Shown: positions 36,142 through 44,536, counted from the stretch's first letter. The stretch is 64,000 nucleotides of DNA from Streptomyces sp. RKAG293 (GCF_023701745.1 NZ_JAJOZB010000001.1:1426001-1490000); one strand, 5' to 3'. Notes: generated by a model not told the origin, from the letters alone. Translations and numbers: made by a program.

Positions 36142-37041
36142 CTACTTGCCGATCGCTCGAGGACTGCCGTTGGAGGAACCGGCCAGTGCGTCGGTGGTCG
36201 TGATGTCGACGAACGCGGGCTTGGTGACGGGCGGCGTTTCCGCGTCCTTGGCCGCCGGCGGGGCGACCGGGATCGCCGCCGCGGTCTCGCGGGCCAGGAA
36301 GGAGCCGAGTTCGCCGATGGTGCTCATCAGCGGGGCCGGGAAGACGACGGTGGTGTTCTTGTCCACGCCGATCTCCACCAGGCTCTGCAGGTTGCGCAGT
36401 TGCAGGGCCAGCGGGTGGGCCATCATGACGTCCGAGGCGTCACCGAGGGCCGCGGCGGCCAGCGACTCGCCCTCGGCGTTGATGATCTTCGCGCGCTTCT
36501 CCCGCTCGGCCTCGGCCTGCCGGGCCATCGCCCGCTTCATGCTGTCGGGCAGCTGAATGTCCTTCAGCTCCACCAGCGTCACCTGGACGCCCCACTCGAC
36601 CGTCGTGACGTCGAGGATCTCGCGGATGTCGAGGTTGATCGTGTCCGTCTCGGACAGCGTCTCGTCCAGGGTGTGCTGGCCCACGACCTTGCGCAGCGTG
36701 GTCTGCGCGATCTGGTCGATCGCCGCGTACACGTTCTCGATGGCGACGACGGATTTCACCGGGTCGACCACTCGGAAGTAGGCGACCGCGGACACATCGA
36801 CGCTGACGTTGTCGCGGGTGATGATGCCCTGCGACTGGATCGGCATGGTGACGATCCGCAGCGACACCCGGTGCAGGACGTCGACGAACGGGATGATCAG
36901 CCGCAGACCGGGCTTGCGCTCGCCCAGCACCCGGCCGAGCCGGAACAGCACCCCCTGCTCGTACTGCTTGACGATCTTCACGGCCATCGCACCGATCAGC
37001 AGGAGGAGCAGGACCACGACAGCAATCATCAGGACGGGCAT
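36142..37041 (-). CDS. SPFH/band-7 membrane protein
   Basis: 299 aa from ATG 37041. One N-terminal membrane segment (MPVLMIAVVVLLLLLIGAMA) precedes a band-7 domain: VKQYEQGVLFRLGRVLGERK, PGLRLIIPFVDVLHRVSLRI, ITRDNVSVDVSAVAYFRVVD, ALRKVVGQHTLDETLSE-like text, and a coiled coil MKRAMARQAEAEREKRAKII. It belongs to the slipin/stomatin-like group, scaffolds of membrane microdomains. There is no NfeD partner gene next to it. It shares direction with the arc operon, 152 bp upstream of arcD, and a box lies about 160-175 bp ahead of it. Confidence 0.9.
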   Translation of the reverse strand: MPVLMIAVVVLLLLLIGAMAVKIVKQYEQGVLFRLGRVLGERKPGLRLIIPFVDVLHRVSLRIVTMPIQSQGIITRDNVSVDVSAVAYFRVVDPVKSVVAIENVYAAIDQIAQTTLRKVVGQHTLDETLSETDTINLDIREILDVTTVEWGVQVTLVELKDIQLPDSMKRAMARQAEAEREKRAKIINAEGESLAAAALGDASDVMMAHPLALQLRNLQSLVEIGVDKNTTVVFPAPLMSTIGELGSFLARETAAAIPVAPPAAKDAETPPVTKPAFVDITTTDALAGSSNGSPRAIGK

Positions 37042-37202
37042 GGCGTGCCTCGGTTCGATTGGCGGGCGAGAGCGTTGCCGGCGGCCGTGGTCGTCAGGCC
37101 TGGCGGTGCGTCTCGCCACTTCAGAGCACGGCCGGATCGCCGTCTGCCCTCATCCTGGTTCGGGTCCGAGTCCGCATGGAGGGCCTGCCAGGGCCACAAG
37201 GA

Positions 37203-37216
37203 GGGCCATTGGTCCC
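37203..37216 (-). promoter_or_regulatory. DevR/OsdR-like box upstream of SPFH gene
   Basis: Read on the minus strand it is GGGAC-CAAT-GGCCC, an exact consensus match oriented towards the SPFH gene, 162-175 bp from its start. The rest of the 37042-37410 gap holds no gene. Confidence 0.5.
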
Positions 37217-37410
37217 GCAGTTGGGAGGGCTGAACGGCTACCAGTCCTGCACGCCTTGACGTCTCCGGACCGTGCCGCCGGCAGCTCCCTGGACGGCAGC
37301 GGTGGCCCGGAAGAGGGTCATGTGACACGTGGCGGGGCGGATGGCTACGGCGCCAAGGCCCGTATCCGGACGGCCACCGGCGTCAAGGCCCGGTCATCGG
37401 CGGCGCCGGC

Positions 37411-38274
37411 TCAGTCGGAGGCCCCGCCGCCACGCGCCAGGGCGGCCGCGTGGTCGGGTACGTAGGTCTGCAGGTCGCGCGGCGGCCGCTCGTAGCCGGT
37501 GGAGGGAGGGCGTGGGGGCAGTTCCAGTGTCGGCCGCGTCACCTCGCGGTACGGGATCGCCGACAGCAGATCGTTGATCATGTTGATCCGGGCGCTGCGC
37601 TTGTCGTCACTGGCGACGACGTTCCAGGGCGCTTCGGGGATGTCGGTGTGCACGAACATCTCGTCCTTGGCGCGTGAGTACGCCTCCCACCGGGTGACGG
37701 ACTCCAGGTCCATCGGTGACAACTTCCAGCGCCGGGTGGGATCTTCGAGCCGCGCACGGAAGCGCTCCTCCTGCACGGCGTCGCTCACCGAGAACCAGTA
37801 CTTGCGCAGCAGGATGCCGTCCTCGACCAGCATCCGCTCGAAGATCGGGCACTGGTGCAGGAAGCGTCCGTACTCCTCCTTGGTGCAGAACCCCATGACG
37901 TGCTCGACACCGGCCCGGTTGTACCAGCTGCGGTCGAACAGCACGATCTCGCCTGCGGCGGGGAGCTGCTCGACATAGCGCTGGAAGTACCACTGCGTGC
38001 GCTCGCGCTCGGTCGGCGCGGGCAGCGCGGCGATCCGGGCGACCCGCGGGTTGAGGCGCTCGGTGACGCGCTTGATGGTGCTGCCCTTGCCGGCCGCGTC
38101 ACGTCCCTCGAAGACCACGACCAGCCGGACGCCCTCGGCACGCACCCACTCCTGCAGCTTGACCAGTTCCGTCTGCAGTCGGAGCAGCTCGCTCTCGTAC
38201 AGCCGCCGCGGCAGCCGTTCCTGACGCGGGGCGCTCGATCGGGACTTCTTGCCGGCTGCCACGGCGGCCTCCAT
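37411..38274 (-). CDS. ppk2: Polyphosphate kinase 2 (PPK2 family)
   Basis: 287 aa from ATG 38274. Walker A is VVVFEGRDAAGKGSTIKRVT (about residues 52-71). Walker B and lid are EIVLFDRSWYNRAGVEHVMG (Asp114) and FCTKEEYGRFLHQCPIFERM. RWKLSPMDLESVTRWEAYSR follows. These are diagnostic for PPK2, which transfers phosphate between polyphosphate and nucleotides; the AMP/ADP/GDP preference cannot be read. It would let the cell make nucleoside phosphates from stored polyphosphate when respiration stops. It is divergent from the alcohol dehydrogenase with shared boxes between. The Shine-Dalgarno is weak, so a slightly upstream start is possible. Confidence 0.92.
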   Translation of the reverse strand: MEAAVAAGKKSRSSAPRQERLPRRLYESELLRLQTELVKLQEWVRAEGVRLVVVFEGRDAAGKGSTIKRVTERLNPRVARIAALPAPTERERTQWYFQRYVEQLPAAGEIVLFDRSWYNRAGVEHVMGFCTKEEYGRFLHQCPIFERMLVEDGILLRKYWFSVSDAVQEERFRARLEDPTRRWKLSPMDLESVTRWEAYSRAKDEMFVHTDIPEAPWNVVASDDKRSARINMINDLLSAIPYREVTRPTLELPPRPPSTGYERPPRDLQTYVPDHAAALARGGGASD

Positions 38275-38329
38275 CAGGGAGCGAGTGCTGAAGGTACTGA
38301 GGGTCCACGCTATGGCCTTTCGGCGATGC

Positions 38330-38366
38330 GGGCCGGTTGGACCCCCGTACCGGGTCCGAGTGGCCC
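38330..38366. promoter_or_regulatory. Two box-like sites between ppk2 and alcohol dehydrogenase
   Basis: GGGCC-GGTT-GGACC (38330-38343) and GGTCC-GAGT-GGCCC (38353-38366) each differ from the consensus by one or two bases. They are spaced 23 bp in the divergent gap, so one pair could serve both genes. Confidence 0.4.
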
Positions 38367-38510
38367 AAGCGGCCGGCACCGGTGCCGGGTCAGGCTGTAC
38401 CTGAGGGACTGCGGAGCGGGCACCGGCCCCGCCGGGCCGTTCCCGCGGCCGGGATTTCCCGGGCGGAAGCCGTAGTGGGCCGCCGGACGCATTCGACGAA
38501 GGGAACGGCC

Positions 38511-39569
38511 ATGAAGGCATTCGTTTTCCACGGCCCTGGGCAGTCCGCGTGGAAGGACGTTCCCGACCCGGGGATCCAGGACCCTGATGACGTGATCGTC
38601 CGCGTCGATGCCGTCACCATCTGCGGTACGGATCTGCACATCCTCAAGGGCGACGTACCGGAGGTCCCACCAGGCACCGTCCTCGGCCACGAGGCCGTCG
38701 GCGAGGTCGTCGAGGTCGGCAGCGGTGTTCGTACGGTCCGGCCCGGTGACCGGGTCCTGGTCTCCTGCATCTCGGCCTGCGGACGCTGCCGCTTCTGCCG
38801 GGAGGGCGCGTACGGGCAGTGCCTCGGCGGCGGTGGCTGGATCCTCGGCCACACGATCGACGGCACGCAGGCCGAGTACGTCCGGGTACCGTTCGCCGAC
38901 CTGTCGGTGCACCTGCTGCCCGCCGCTGTGGACAGCCAGGACGCCGTTCTGCTGGCCGACATCTATCCCACGGCGTACGAGGTCGGCGTGCTGAACGGGC
39001 GGGTGGGTCCTGGCGACACGGTCGTCGTGGTCGGCGCCGGCCCCATCGGACTTGCCGCCATCACCACGGCTCAGCTGTTCTCGCCGGGCCGGATCATCGC
39101 CGTCGACCTCGCGCCGGCCCGCCTGGAAGCAGCGAAGCGCATGGGCGCCGACACGGTGGTCAACGCCGCGGAGGACCCCGAGCAGTTGGTCTCGGACCTG
39201 ACCGACGGCCTGGGGGCCGATGTGGTCATCGAAGCCGTGGGCGTGCCCGCGAGTTTCGAGATGTGCACCCGCATGGTGCGCCCGGGCGGGCGGGTGGCCA
39301 ACGTCGGGGTCCATGGCAAGCCCGCGACACTCCATCTGGAAACCCTGTGGAGCAAGAACCTGACGATCCGCACCGGACTCGTCGACACGTACTCCACCCC
39401 CGCCCTGCTGCGGATGATGGCCGCCGGGCGGCTGCCCACGTCGTCCCTGGTGACGCACGACTTCGAGCTCCACCGGATGGAGGAGGCGTACGACGTCTTC
39501 TCCCGGGCCGCCGACACCGGTGCACTGAAGGTCGTCCTGAGCAGCGGACCCGCGAAGGACCGGACATGA
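38511..39569 (+). CDS. Zinc-dependent alcohol dehydrogenase family protein
   Basis: 352 aa from ATG 38511 (GAAGGGA upstream). The catalytic-zinc ligand Cys38 is in VTICGTDLHILKGD, and His60-Glu61 are in VLGHEAVGEVVEVG. The structural-zinc cysteines are in SACGRCRFCREGAYGQC. The Rossmann loop is VVVVGAGPIGLAAITTAQLF, and the Asp of AVDLAPARLEAAK suggests NAD preference. The fold matches medium-chain zinc dehydrogenases. It would reoxidise NADH or detoxify an aldehyde; the substrate is unknown. Its stop overlaps the next USP start (ATGA), so the two are translationally coupled. Confidence 0.92.
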   Translation: MKAFVFHGPGQSAWKDVPDPGIQDPDDVIVRVDAVTICGTDLHILKGDVPEVPPGTVLGHEAVGEVVEVGSGVRTVRPGDRVLVSCISACGRCRFCREGAYGQCLGGGGWILGHTIDGTQAEYVRVPFADLSVHLLPAAVDSQDAVLLADIYPTAYEVGVLNGRVGPGDTVVVVGAGPIGLAAITTAQLFSPGRIIAVDLAPARLEAAKRMGADTVVNAAEDPEQLVSDLTDGLGADVVIEAVGVPASFEMCTRMVRPGGRVANVGVHGKPATLHLETLWSKNLTIRTGLVDTYSTPALLRMMAAGRLPTSSLVTHDFELHRMEEAYDVFSRAADTGALKVVLSSGPAKDRT

Positions 39570-40441
39570 CCGCTGGACACGTCGTCGTCGGCGTCGACGG
39601 CTCGATCGTATCGATGCGAGCGCTCGACGAGGCCGCCGTCGAGGCGGGCCGGCGCGCCACCGGTCTGGAGATCGTCTATGCCGTGCCCGGCTTCGACGAG
39701 GCCGGACCGGTTCTCGCGTCGGCTGTGGCCCGCGCACGCCACCGCTACCCGGCGCTCGCGGTGAGCACCGCTGCGGTGGTCGGCGACGCGGCCGAGGCCA
39801 TCGTGAGCCGTGGCCGGGACGCGGCCCTCACCGTCGTCGGCACCCGTGATCTGCCCGGGTTCGCCGGGAGGCTGTTCGGGTCGGTCAGTCTGCGGGTGGC
39901 GGCCCGCGCCCAGAGCCCCCTCCTGATCGTGCGCGGCGACCACGCCGCGTGGCACGACCGCTCAGGGCCCGGTGGTGAGGTCCTGCTCGGGCTGGAGAAC
40001 GACACCGACACCGACACCGCCGGGTACGCCTTCGCCGAGGCGGCACGGCGCGAAGCGCCGCTGCGGGTCCTGCATGCCTGGACCTACCGGCATCTGCCGC
40101 CCGTCGGATACGCCCCGGTACCCACCAGCCGCCTTCAGGAGGACATCACACGGCGGGCGCGAACGGAGGAGGCGGTACCCGGCCAGGTCGTGGCACCGCT
40201 GCGGGAGACGTATCCGCAGGTTCCCGTGCAGACACGGACCGTACGGTCCGGTGCTACGCACGCCCTGTTGGAGGCCACCTGCGGAGCGGCCGTCATCGTG
40301 GTCACCGCGCACCTCCGGCCGGGCCTGCTGGGACCTCAACTCGGTCCGGTCGCGACCGCGTTGCTGCATCACTCCCACTGCCCGGTCCTACTCGTTCCCG
40401 GGACACCGCAGAGCGAGTTAACCGTTCCCCCGCGCGATTGA
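39566..40441 (+). CDS. Tandem universal stress protein
   Basis: 291 aa, ATG 39566 overlapping the dehydrogenase stop. Domain 1 starts HVVVGVDGSIVSMRALDEAA and has GTRDLPGFAGRLFGSVSLRV. Domain 2 starts GGEVLLGLENDTDTDTAGYA and ends LGPQLGPVATALLHHSHCPV. The second ATP loop is degenerate: AHLRPGLLGPQLGPVATALL lacks the usual G-2x-G-9x-G-S spacing. Only domain 1 may therefore bind nucleotide. A terminator follows. Confidence 0.9.
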   Translation: MTAGHVVVGVDGSIVSMRALDEAAVEAGRRATGLEIVYAVPGFDEAGPVLASAVARARHRYPALAVSTAAVVGDAAEAIVSRGRDAALTVVGTRDLPGFAGRLFGSVSLRVAARAQSPLLIVRGDHAAWHDRSGPGGEVLLGLENDTDTDTAGYAFAEAARREAPLRVLHAWTYRHLPPVGYAPVPTSRLQEDITRRARTEEAVPGQVVAPLRETYPQVPVQTRTVRSGATHALLEATCGAAVIVVTAHLRPGLLGPQLGPVATALLHHSHCPVLLVPGTPQSELTVPPRD

Positions 40442-40468
40442 GCCGGACCCGCTGAACGGCGCATCGAC

Positions 40469-40500
40469 GGAAAGGGCCGGCCCTCAGGCCGGCCCTTTCC
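40469..40500. terminator. Terminator between convergent USP genes
   Basis: A perfect 14-bp stem (GGAAAGGGCCGGCC and its complement) with a CTCA loop lies 27 bases after one USP stop and 21 bases from the stop of the opposing USP gene. Confidence 0.85.
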
Positions 40501-40521
40501 GTACGTCGTGCGATGTCTCCC

Positions 40522-40986
40522 TCAGATGACATCCCACGGGGCAGCGTGCGCGGCGGTGTGGCGGGCAGGACCGGCGCCGGTCATGAGACGCCCCCAGGAG
40601 CTGGCACCCCGGGAGCCGACCACCAGCAGGCAGGCGTCCGCGCTGGCCTCCAGCAGCACCTGCGACGGGCGACCCGGTTCGACCACGACCTCCACCTCCA
40701 CCGGTGTGCCGCCGAGCTCCTTCTGGAGCTCGGCGACCGTGTCGGTCACCGCCTGCTCAGCGATGTCCCGCACTTGTACGTACAGGCCGGCGTCGTCCGA
40801 CGCGGTCAGCCACTCGTAGCCGGCGTAGCGGTCCGGCCCGTAGTCGTAGGCGCAGACGGCCCGCAGCCCGGTACCGCGCAGCTGTGCCTCGCGCAGCGCG
40901 AGAAGCACGGCGTGCCGGGCGGGCGGTGAGCCGTCCGTACCCACCACGATGGGGCGGTCAGAAGAGTTCGCGCTCGTGTCGGACAT
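40522..40986 (-). CDS. Single-domain universal stress protein with atypical C-terminus
   Basis: 154 aa from ATG 40986 (GGAGGG upstream). It starts RPIVVGTDGSPPARHAVLLA and has EVEVVVEPGRPSQVLLEASA and CLLVVGSRGASSWGRLMTGA. The end reads GPARHTAAHAAPWDVI, where the family expects G-S/T-x-S-x-H-x-x-x-H-A-x-C-P-V-V-V. The loop Ser/Thr and the final strand are thus altered or shortened. This may be a C-terminal frameshift or decay, or a diverged non-ATP-binding USP. Boxes upstream suggest it is still part of the regulon. Confidence 0.85.
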   Translation of the reverse strand: MSDTSANSSDRPIVVGTDGSPPARHAVLLALREAQLRGTGLRAVCAYDYGPDRYAGYEWLTASDDAGLYVQVRDIAEQAVTDTVAELQKELGGTPVEVEVVVEPGRPSQVLLEASADACLLVVGSRGASSWGRLMTGAGPARHTAAHAAPWDVI

Positions 40987-41122
40987 GGAGCCCTCCGGAG
41001 AGTCGTCGGACCGCGGTCGATGGTGTACCGCGCGAAGTCGCGGAGTGGTGTGCGGTATCCCGCTCACTTCCAGCCTCACAGGCGGAGGAACGGAAGCGGA
41101 GGGGCCTTGCGGGTCCCTCCGG

Positions 41123-41136
41123 GGGCCGAACGGCCC
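41123..41136 (-). promoter_or_regulatory. DevR/OsdR-like box upstream of USP gene
   Basis: GGGCC-GAAC-GGCCC, a near-perfect palindrome 137-150 bp ahead of the USP start, is the reverse complement of the box at 29947. A degenerate second site (GGGCC...GGTCCC, 41102-41117) lies about 20 bp from it. Confidence 0.5.
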
Positions 41137-41192
41137 TGCCGGCGGCCTGCACGGCCGGCGAGGGCTCGCCGCAGGGGTCCGGCCGTCCCCGT

Positions 41193-43850
41193 TCAGCCGG
41201 CTCGTACAGGGCTGTGGTGGCCCAACCGGCCGGGGACGCTGAAGCCGGCCCCACGACGCCGCAGATGCCGCCAGGGGTCCCGCTTTCGGATCGGATCGGT
41301 CGGAGCGGCGGACTGCTTCCGGTAGAAGAGCCGTTTCCCGATCTCGATGAGACCCAGGTAGCAGACCACCATGGCCGCCAGGGCGGCGAAGAAGCCCAGC
41401 GGGAGCGGCGCGAAGCCGAGTGTGTGCGCCAGGGGTGTTGCCGGCAGTACCGCTCCCACCGCGACCACCCCGAAGGCGGCCAGGGTCAGCGGCAGGCTGG
41501 GACGGCTGCGCCAGAACGGGCTGCGGCGGGTGCGGATCGCGAAGATCACCAACGCCTGGGTCGCCAGGGACTCCACGAACCAGCCGGTGCGGAACTGGAC
41601 CGGTCCGGAGTGGAAGACCCACAGCATGACGCCGAACGTGGCGAAGTCGAACACCGAGCTGATCGGACCGAAGCAGACCATGAAGCGGCGGATGAAGCCG
41701 ATGTCCCAGTGCGAGGGCCTGCGCAGCTGCTCCTCGTCGACATGGTCGGTGGGGATCGCCAGCTGGCTGGTGTCGTAGAGCAGGTTGTTGAGCAGGATCT
41801 GGGACGGCAGCATCGGCAGGAATCCCAGGAACAACGACGCGCCGGCCGCGCTGAACATGTTGCCGAAGTTGCTGGACGTGCCCATGAGGACGTACTTGAT
41901 GGTGTTGGCGAAGATCCGCCGCCCCTCCACCACGCCGTCCGCCAGCACGTCCAGGTTCTTCTCCAGCAGGATCACGTCCGCGGCGTCCTTCGCCACGTCG
42001 GTGCCGGACTCGACGGAGATGCCCACGTCGGCGGCGTGCAGAGCCAGTGCGTCGTTGACGCCGTCGCCCAGGAACGCGACGTCACCGCCGGTCGTCCGCT
42101 GGATCCGGACGATACGTGCCTTGTGCTCAGGGCTGACCCGGGCGAAGACGGTGGTGCGTACGATCGCCGCGGCGAGTTCGGCGTCGTCCAGCGCGTCGAG
42201 ATCCACCCCGGTCAATGCCCGTCCGGCGGGCAGTCCGAGGTCGTCGCAGACCTTGACCGCGACCGCGGGATTGTCCCCTGTGACGACTTTGACCGTGATC
42301 CCCAGACCGGCCAGCCTCAGCAGCGCCGCGGCCGCGTCGGGTTTGGGCGGGTCGAGGAAGACCAACAGGCCGGCGAGACGCAGGCCTCGTTCATCCGCGG
42401 CGGTGGGCCGTTCCCCGCCCACCGGGGTACGGGTGGCCACCGCGACCACGCGGTTCCCTGCGGCGAACTCGGCGGCCAGCGCTTCGCGGGCCGCGTCGGG
42501 TACGTCGACGCAGCGCTCCAGCACGCTCTCAGGAGCGCCCTTGGTGACCAGCGTCGTCACACCCGCGCTGTCACGCACCACGGCGGAGACCATGCGCCGG
42601 TCGTGGTCGAACGGCAGCAACCCGAGCCGAGTACTGCCCGCCAGGGTCCCGCGCAGGCGCTGCGACGCGGCAGACTCCCACAGGGCCGCGTCCAGCGGAT
42701 TGCCTCCCACCGCCGGACCGTCCGCGCCGCCGCTCTCCGTGCACAGCAGACCCCAGCGCAGCAGCTCGTCCCCGGTGGAGCCGTCGGCGGGCAGCGCCCG
42801 CATGAAGTCGATACGGCCGGCGGTCAGCGTGCCCGTCTTGTCGGTGAACAGCACATCGACGTCCCCGAGGTCCTCGATGCACACCAGTCGCTTGACCAGC
42901 ACCTTCCGCCGGCTCATCCGCCGGGACCCGGCGGCCAGACTCGTCGACACCACGGCCGGCAGCAGCTGCGGCGTGATCCCGACGGCGATCGCCAGCGAGA
43001 ACAGCAGCGCTTCCAACAGCGGTTTGTGCAGCAGGACGTTGACGGCGAAGATCGACGTGGTCAGCGCACCCGCGACGTAGACGAGCAGCATCGAGAACCG
43101 GCGCAGTCCGACTTGGAACTCGGTCTCCAACTGGTGCGTGCCCAGGCCTGCCGCGATCTTCCCGAACTCCGTCGCGGCGCCGGTGGTCACCACCACCCCC
43201 CTGCCGCTGCCGGCATGCACGACGGTGCCCATCAGTGCGCAGCCCGACAACTCGGCCAGCGGGGTACCGGACGGCACCGCGGACGTGCCCTTGGGCAGCG
43301 GCAGCGACTCCCCCGTCAGGACCGACTCGTCACACTCCAGACTCACAACGTCAAGAAGCCGGATGTCAGCCGGAACGATCTCTCCGAGTTTCAGCTCGAC
43401 GACATCGCCCGGCACCAGCTCGGTGACGTCGACCTTGCAGGGCCGGCCGTCCCGAAGAACCACCGCTTCGTGGTGGATCTGGCCGTGCAGCGCCTCGGCG
43501 GCCTTCTCCGCGCGGTACTCGTTCACGAACCCGAGCCCCACCGACAGGGCCACGATGGCTCCGATGATCACGGCGTCACCGCGCTGCCCGACGAAGTACG
43601 AGGCCGTCGCCGCCGCGAGCAGCAACCCCAGCAAGGGGGAACGCAGTTGACGCCACAGCACCGCCGGCAGCCTGGCCTGATGGGAGGTGACCGCATTCGG
43701 CCCCCAGGTGCGCAGCCGCTCGGCCGCCTCGCCCGCCGACAGACCGTCCCGCGTCGTACCCGCCGCCCGGAGGGCGTCGTCGACGGGCCGGCCGGCCGCC
43801 GTGGTGATTCCGGAGCCGGTGGCCTGCGGTGCGGATGCGAGAACGGTCAC
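41193..43850 (-). CDS. mgtA: Magnesium-translocating P-type ATPase (MgtA/MgtB type)
   Basis: 885 aa from GTG 43850. Motifs in order: LGEIVPADIRLLD, SVLTGESLPLPKG (A-domain TGES), phosphorylation site VLFTDKTGTLTAGRIDFMRA with Asp337, LVTKGAPESVLERC, and VAFLGDGVNDALALHAADVG. About 10 membrane segments include the C-terminal ones (FDFATFGVMLWVFHSGPVQF). SNFGNMFSAAGASLFLGFLP is typical of the Mg2+ importers. The last 30 residues are Arg-rich and unusual. The start overlaps the stop of the upstream CBS-BON gene (GTGA), so the two are translationally linked. The mycobacterial DosR regulon also contains a P-type ATPase beside a USP. Substrate is inferred from family. Confidence 0.9.
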   Translation of the reverse strand: MTVLASAPQATGSGITTAAGRPVDDALRAAGTTRDGLSAGEAAERLRTWGPNAVTSHQARLPAVLWRQLRSPLLGLLLAAATASYFVGQRGDAVIIGAIVALSVGLGFVNEYRAEKAAEALHGQIHHEAVVLRDGRPCKVDVTELVPGDVVELKLGEIVPADIRLLDVVSLECDESVLTGESLPLPKGTSAVPSGTPLAELSGCALMGTVVHAGSGRGVVVTTGAATEFGKIAAGLGTHQLETEFQVGLRRFSMLLVYVAGALTTSIFAVNVLLHKPLLEALLFSLAIAVGITPQLLPAVVSTSLAAGSRRMSRRKVLVKRLVCIEDLGDVDVLFTDKTGTLTAGRIDFMRALPADGSTGDELLRWGLLCTESGGADGPAVGGNPLDAALWESAASQRLRGTLAGSTRLGLLPFDHDRRMVSAVVRDSAGVTTLVTKGAPESVLERCVDVPDAAREALAAEFAAGNRVVAVATRTPVGGERPTAADERGLRLAGLLVFLDPPKPDAAAALLRLAGLGITVKVVTGDNPAVAVKVCDDLGLPAGRALTGVDLDALDDAELAAAIVRTTVFARVSPEHKARIVRIQRTTGGDVAFLGDGVNDALALHAADVGISVESGTDVAKDAADVILLEKNLDVLADGVVEGRRIFANTIKYVLMGTSSNFGNMFSAAGASLFLGFLPMLPSQILLNNLLYDTSQLAIPTDHVDEEQLRRPSHWDIGFIRRFMVCFGPISSVFDFATFGVMLWVFHSGPVQFRTGWFVESLATQALVIFAIRTRRSPFWRSRPSLPLTLAAFGVVAVGAVLPATPLAHTLGFAPLPLGFFAALAAMVVCYLGLIEIGKRLFYRKQSAAPTDPIRKRDPWRHLRRRGAGFSVPGRLGHHSPVRAG

Positions 43851-44536
43851 GGGGTCGCCGGCAGCGCGGCCGACGGCTCCGGGAAGGCCGGGGCGTCGTC
43901 GACGTCGAAGACCATCAGATCGTGGACGTTCACCACCCCGTCGACGCCCTGCGTGAGCCGGACCACGAGCAGGCCCAGGCTGCGCAGGCCGAGCGTTCCG
44001 CGGAGGGTGACGACGCCCTCCCGCACCTGGACCTGGACCGCGCCCTCGGCGATCCGCAGTGTCCGGCCGAGGACGTCGTTGACGATCTCTTCCCGGATGA
44101 AGCGGTCGGTGCGCAGGAAGACACGCAGCAGGTCGCTCCGGCTCACGATGCCCGCCAGCCGCCCGATCTCGTCGACGACCACGAGGCGCTTCACTCCGTC
44201 ACGCTCCATCGCGCGGGCGGCCTCGACGACCGACCATTCCGGCCGGGCGGTGAGCGCAGGGCCGGTCATCAGGCCGACGGCGGCCTCGGGCTGGACACCT
44301 GTCGGGTCCGAGGGGTCGGCGAGCTGCCCATGCCCCAGCGGGTCCGGCCGGGAGGCCTGATTCCGCAGCAGATCCCCCTCGGAGACGACACCGACCGGCC
44401 TGCCCTGGCCATCGACCACCGGCACGGCGCTGATGTCGTTGTCGGCCAGCATCCCGACGAGCTCCTTGAAGGAACACTCTGCGTCGGCGCTCACAACCTG
44501 GTGGGTCATGACATCTCGTACGGTGCGGTGCTGCAC
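43847..44536 (-). CDS. CBS-CBS-BON domain protein coupled to mgtA
   Basis: 229 aa from GTG 44536 (MQHRTVRDVMTHQVVSADAE; ATG 44509 would cut into CBS 1). CBS 1 has ISAVPVVDGQGRPVGVVSEG, and CBS 2 has LMTGPALTARPEWSVVEAAR and VKRLVVVDEIGRLAGIVSRS. BON has VQVQVREGVVTLRGTLGLRS. It is paralogous to the protein at 18211-18933. CBS pairs commonly regulate Mg2+ transporters through ATP/AMP or Mg-nucleotide binding, so a regulatory role on the overlapping MgtA-type pump is plausible. Degenerate box-like sequences occur at 44634-44669. Confidence 0.88.
   Translation of the reverse strand: MQHRTVRDVMTHQVVSADAECSFKELVGMLADNDISAVPVVDGQGRPVGVVSEGDLLRNQASRPDPLGHGQLADPSDPTGVQPEAAVGLMTGPALTARPEWSVVEAARAMERDGVKRLVVVDEIGRLAGIVSRSDLLRVFLRTDRFIREEIVNDVLGRTLRIAEGAVQVQVREGVVTLRGTLGLRSLGLLVVRLTQGVDGVVNVHDLMVFDVDDAPAFPEPSAALPATP

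Noticed and set aside
40704-44360. Plus-strand open reading of about 1200 codons
   Set aside because: Antisense of the P-type ATPase and CBS-BON genes. Arg/Gln/Gly-rich with no motifs, while the minus strand carries all P-type ATPase signatures.
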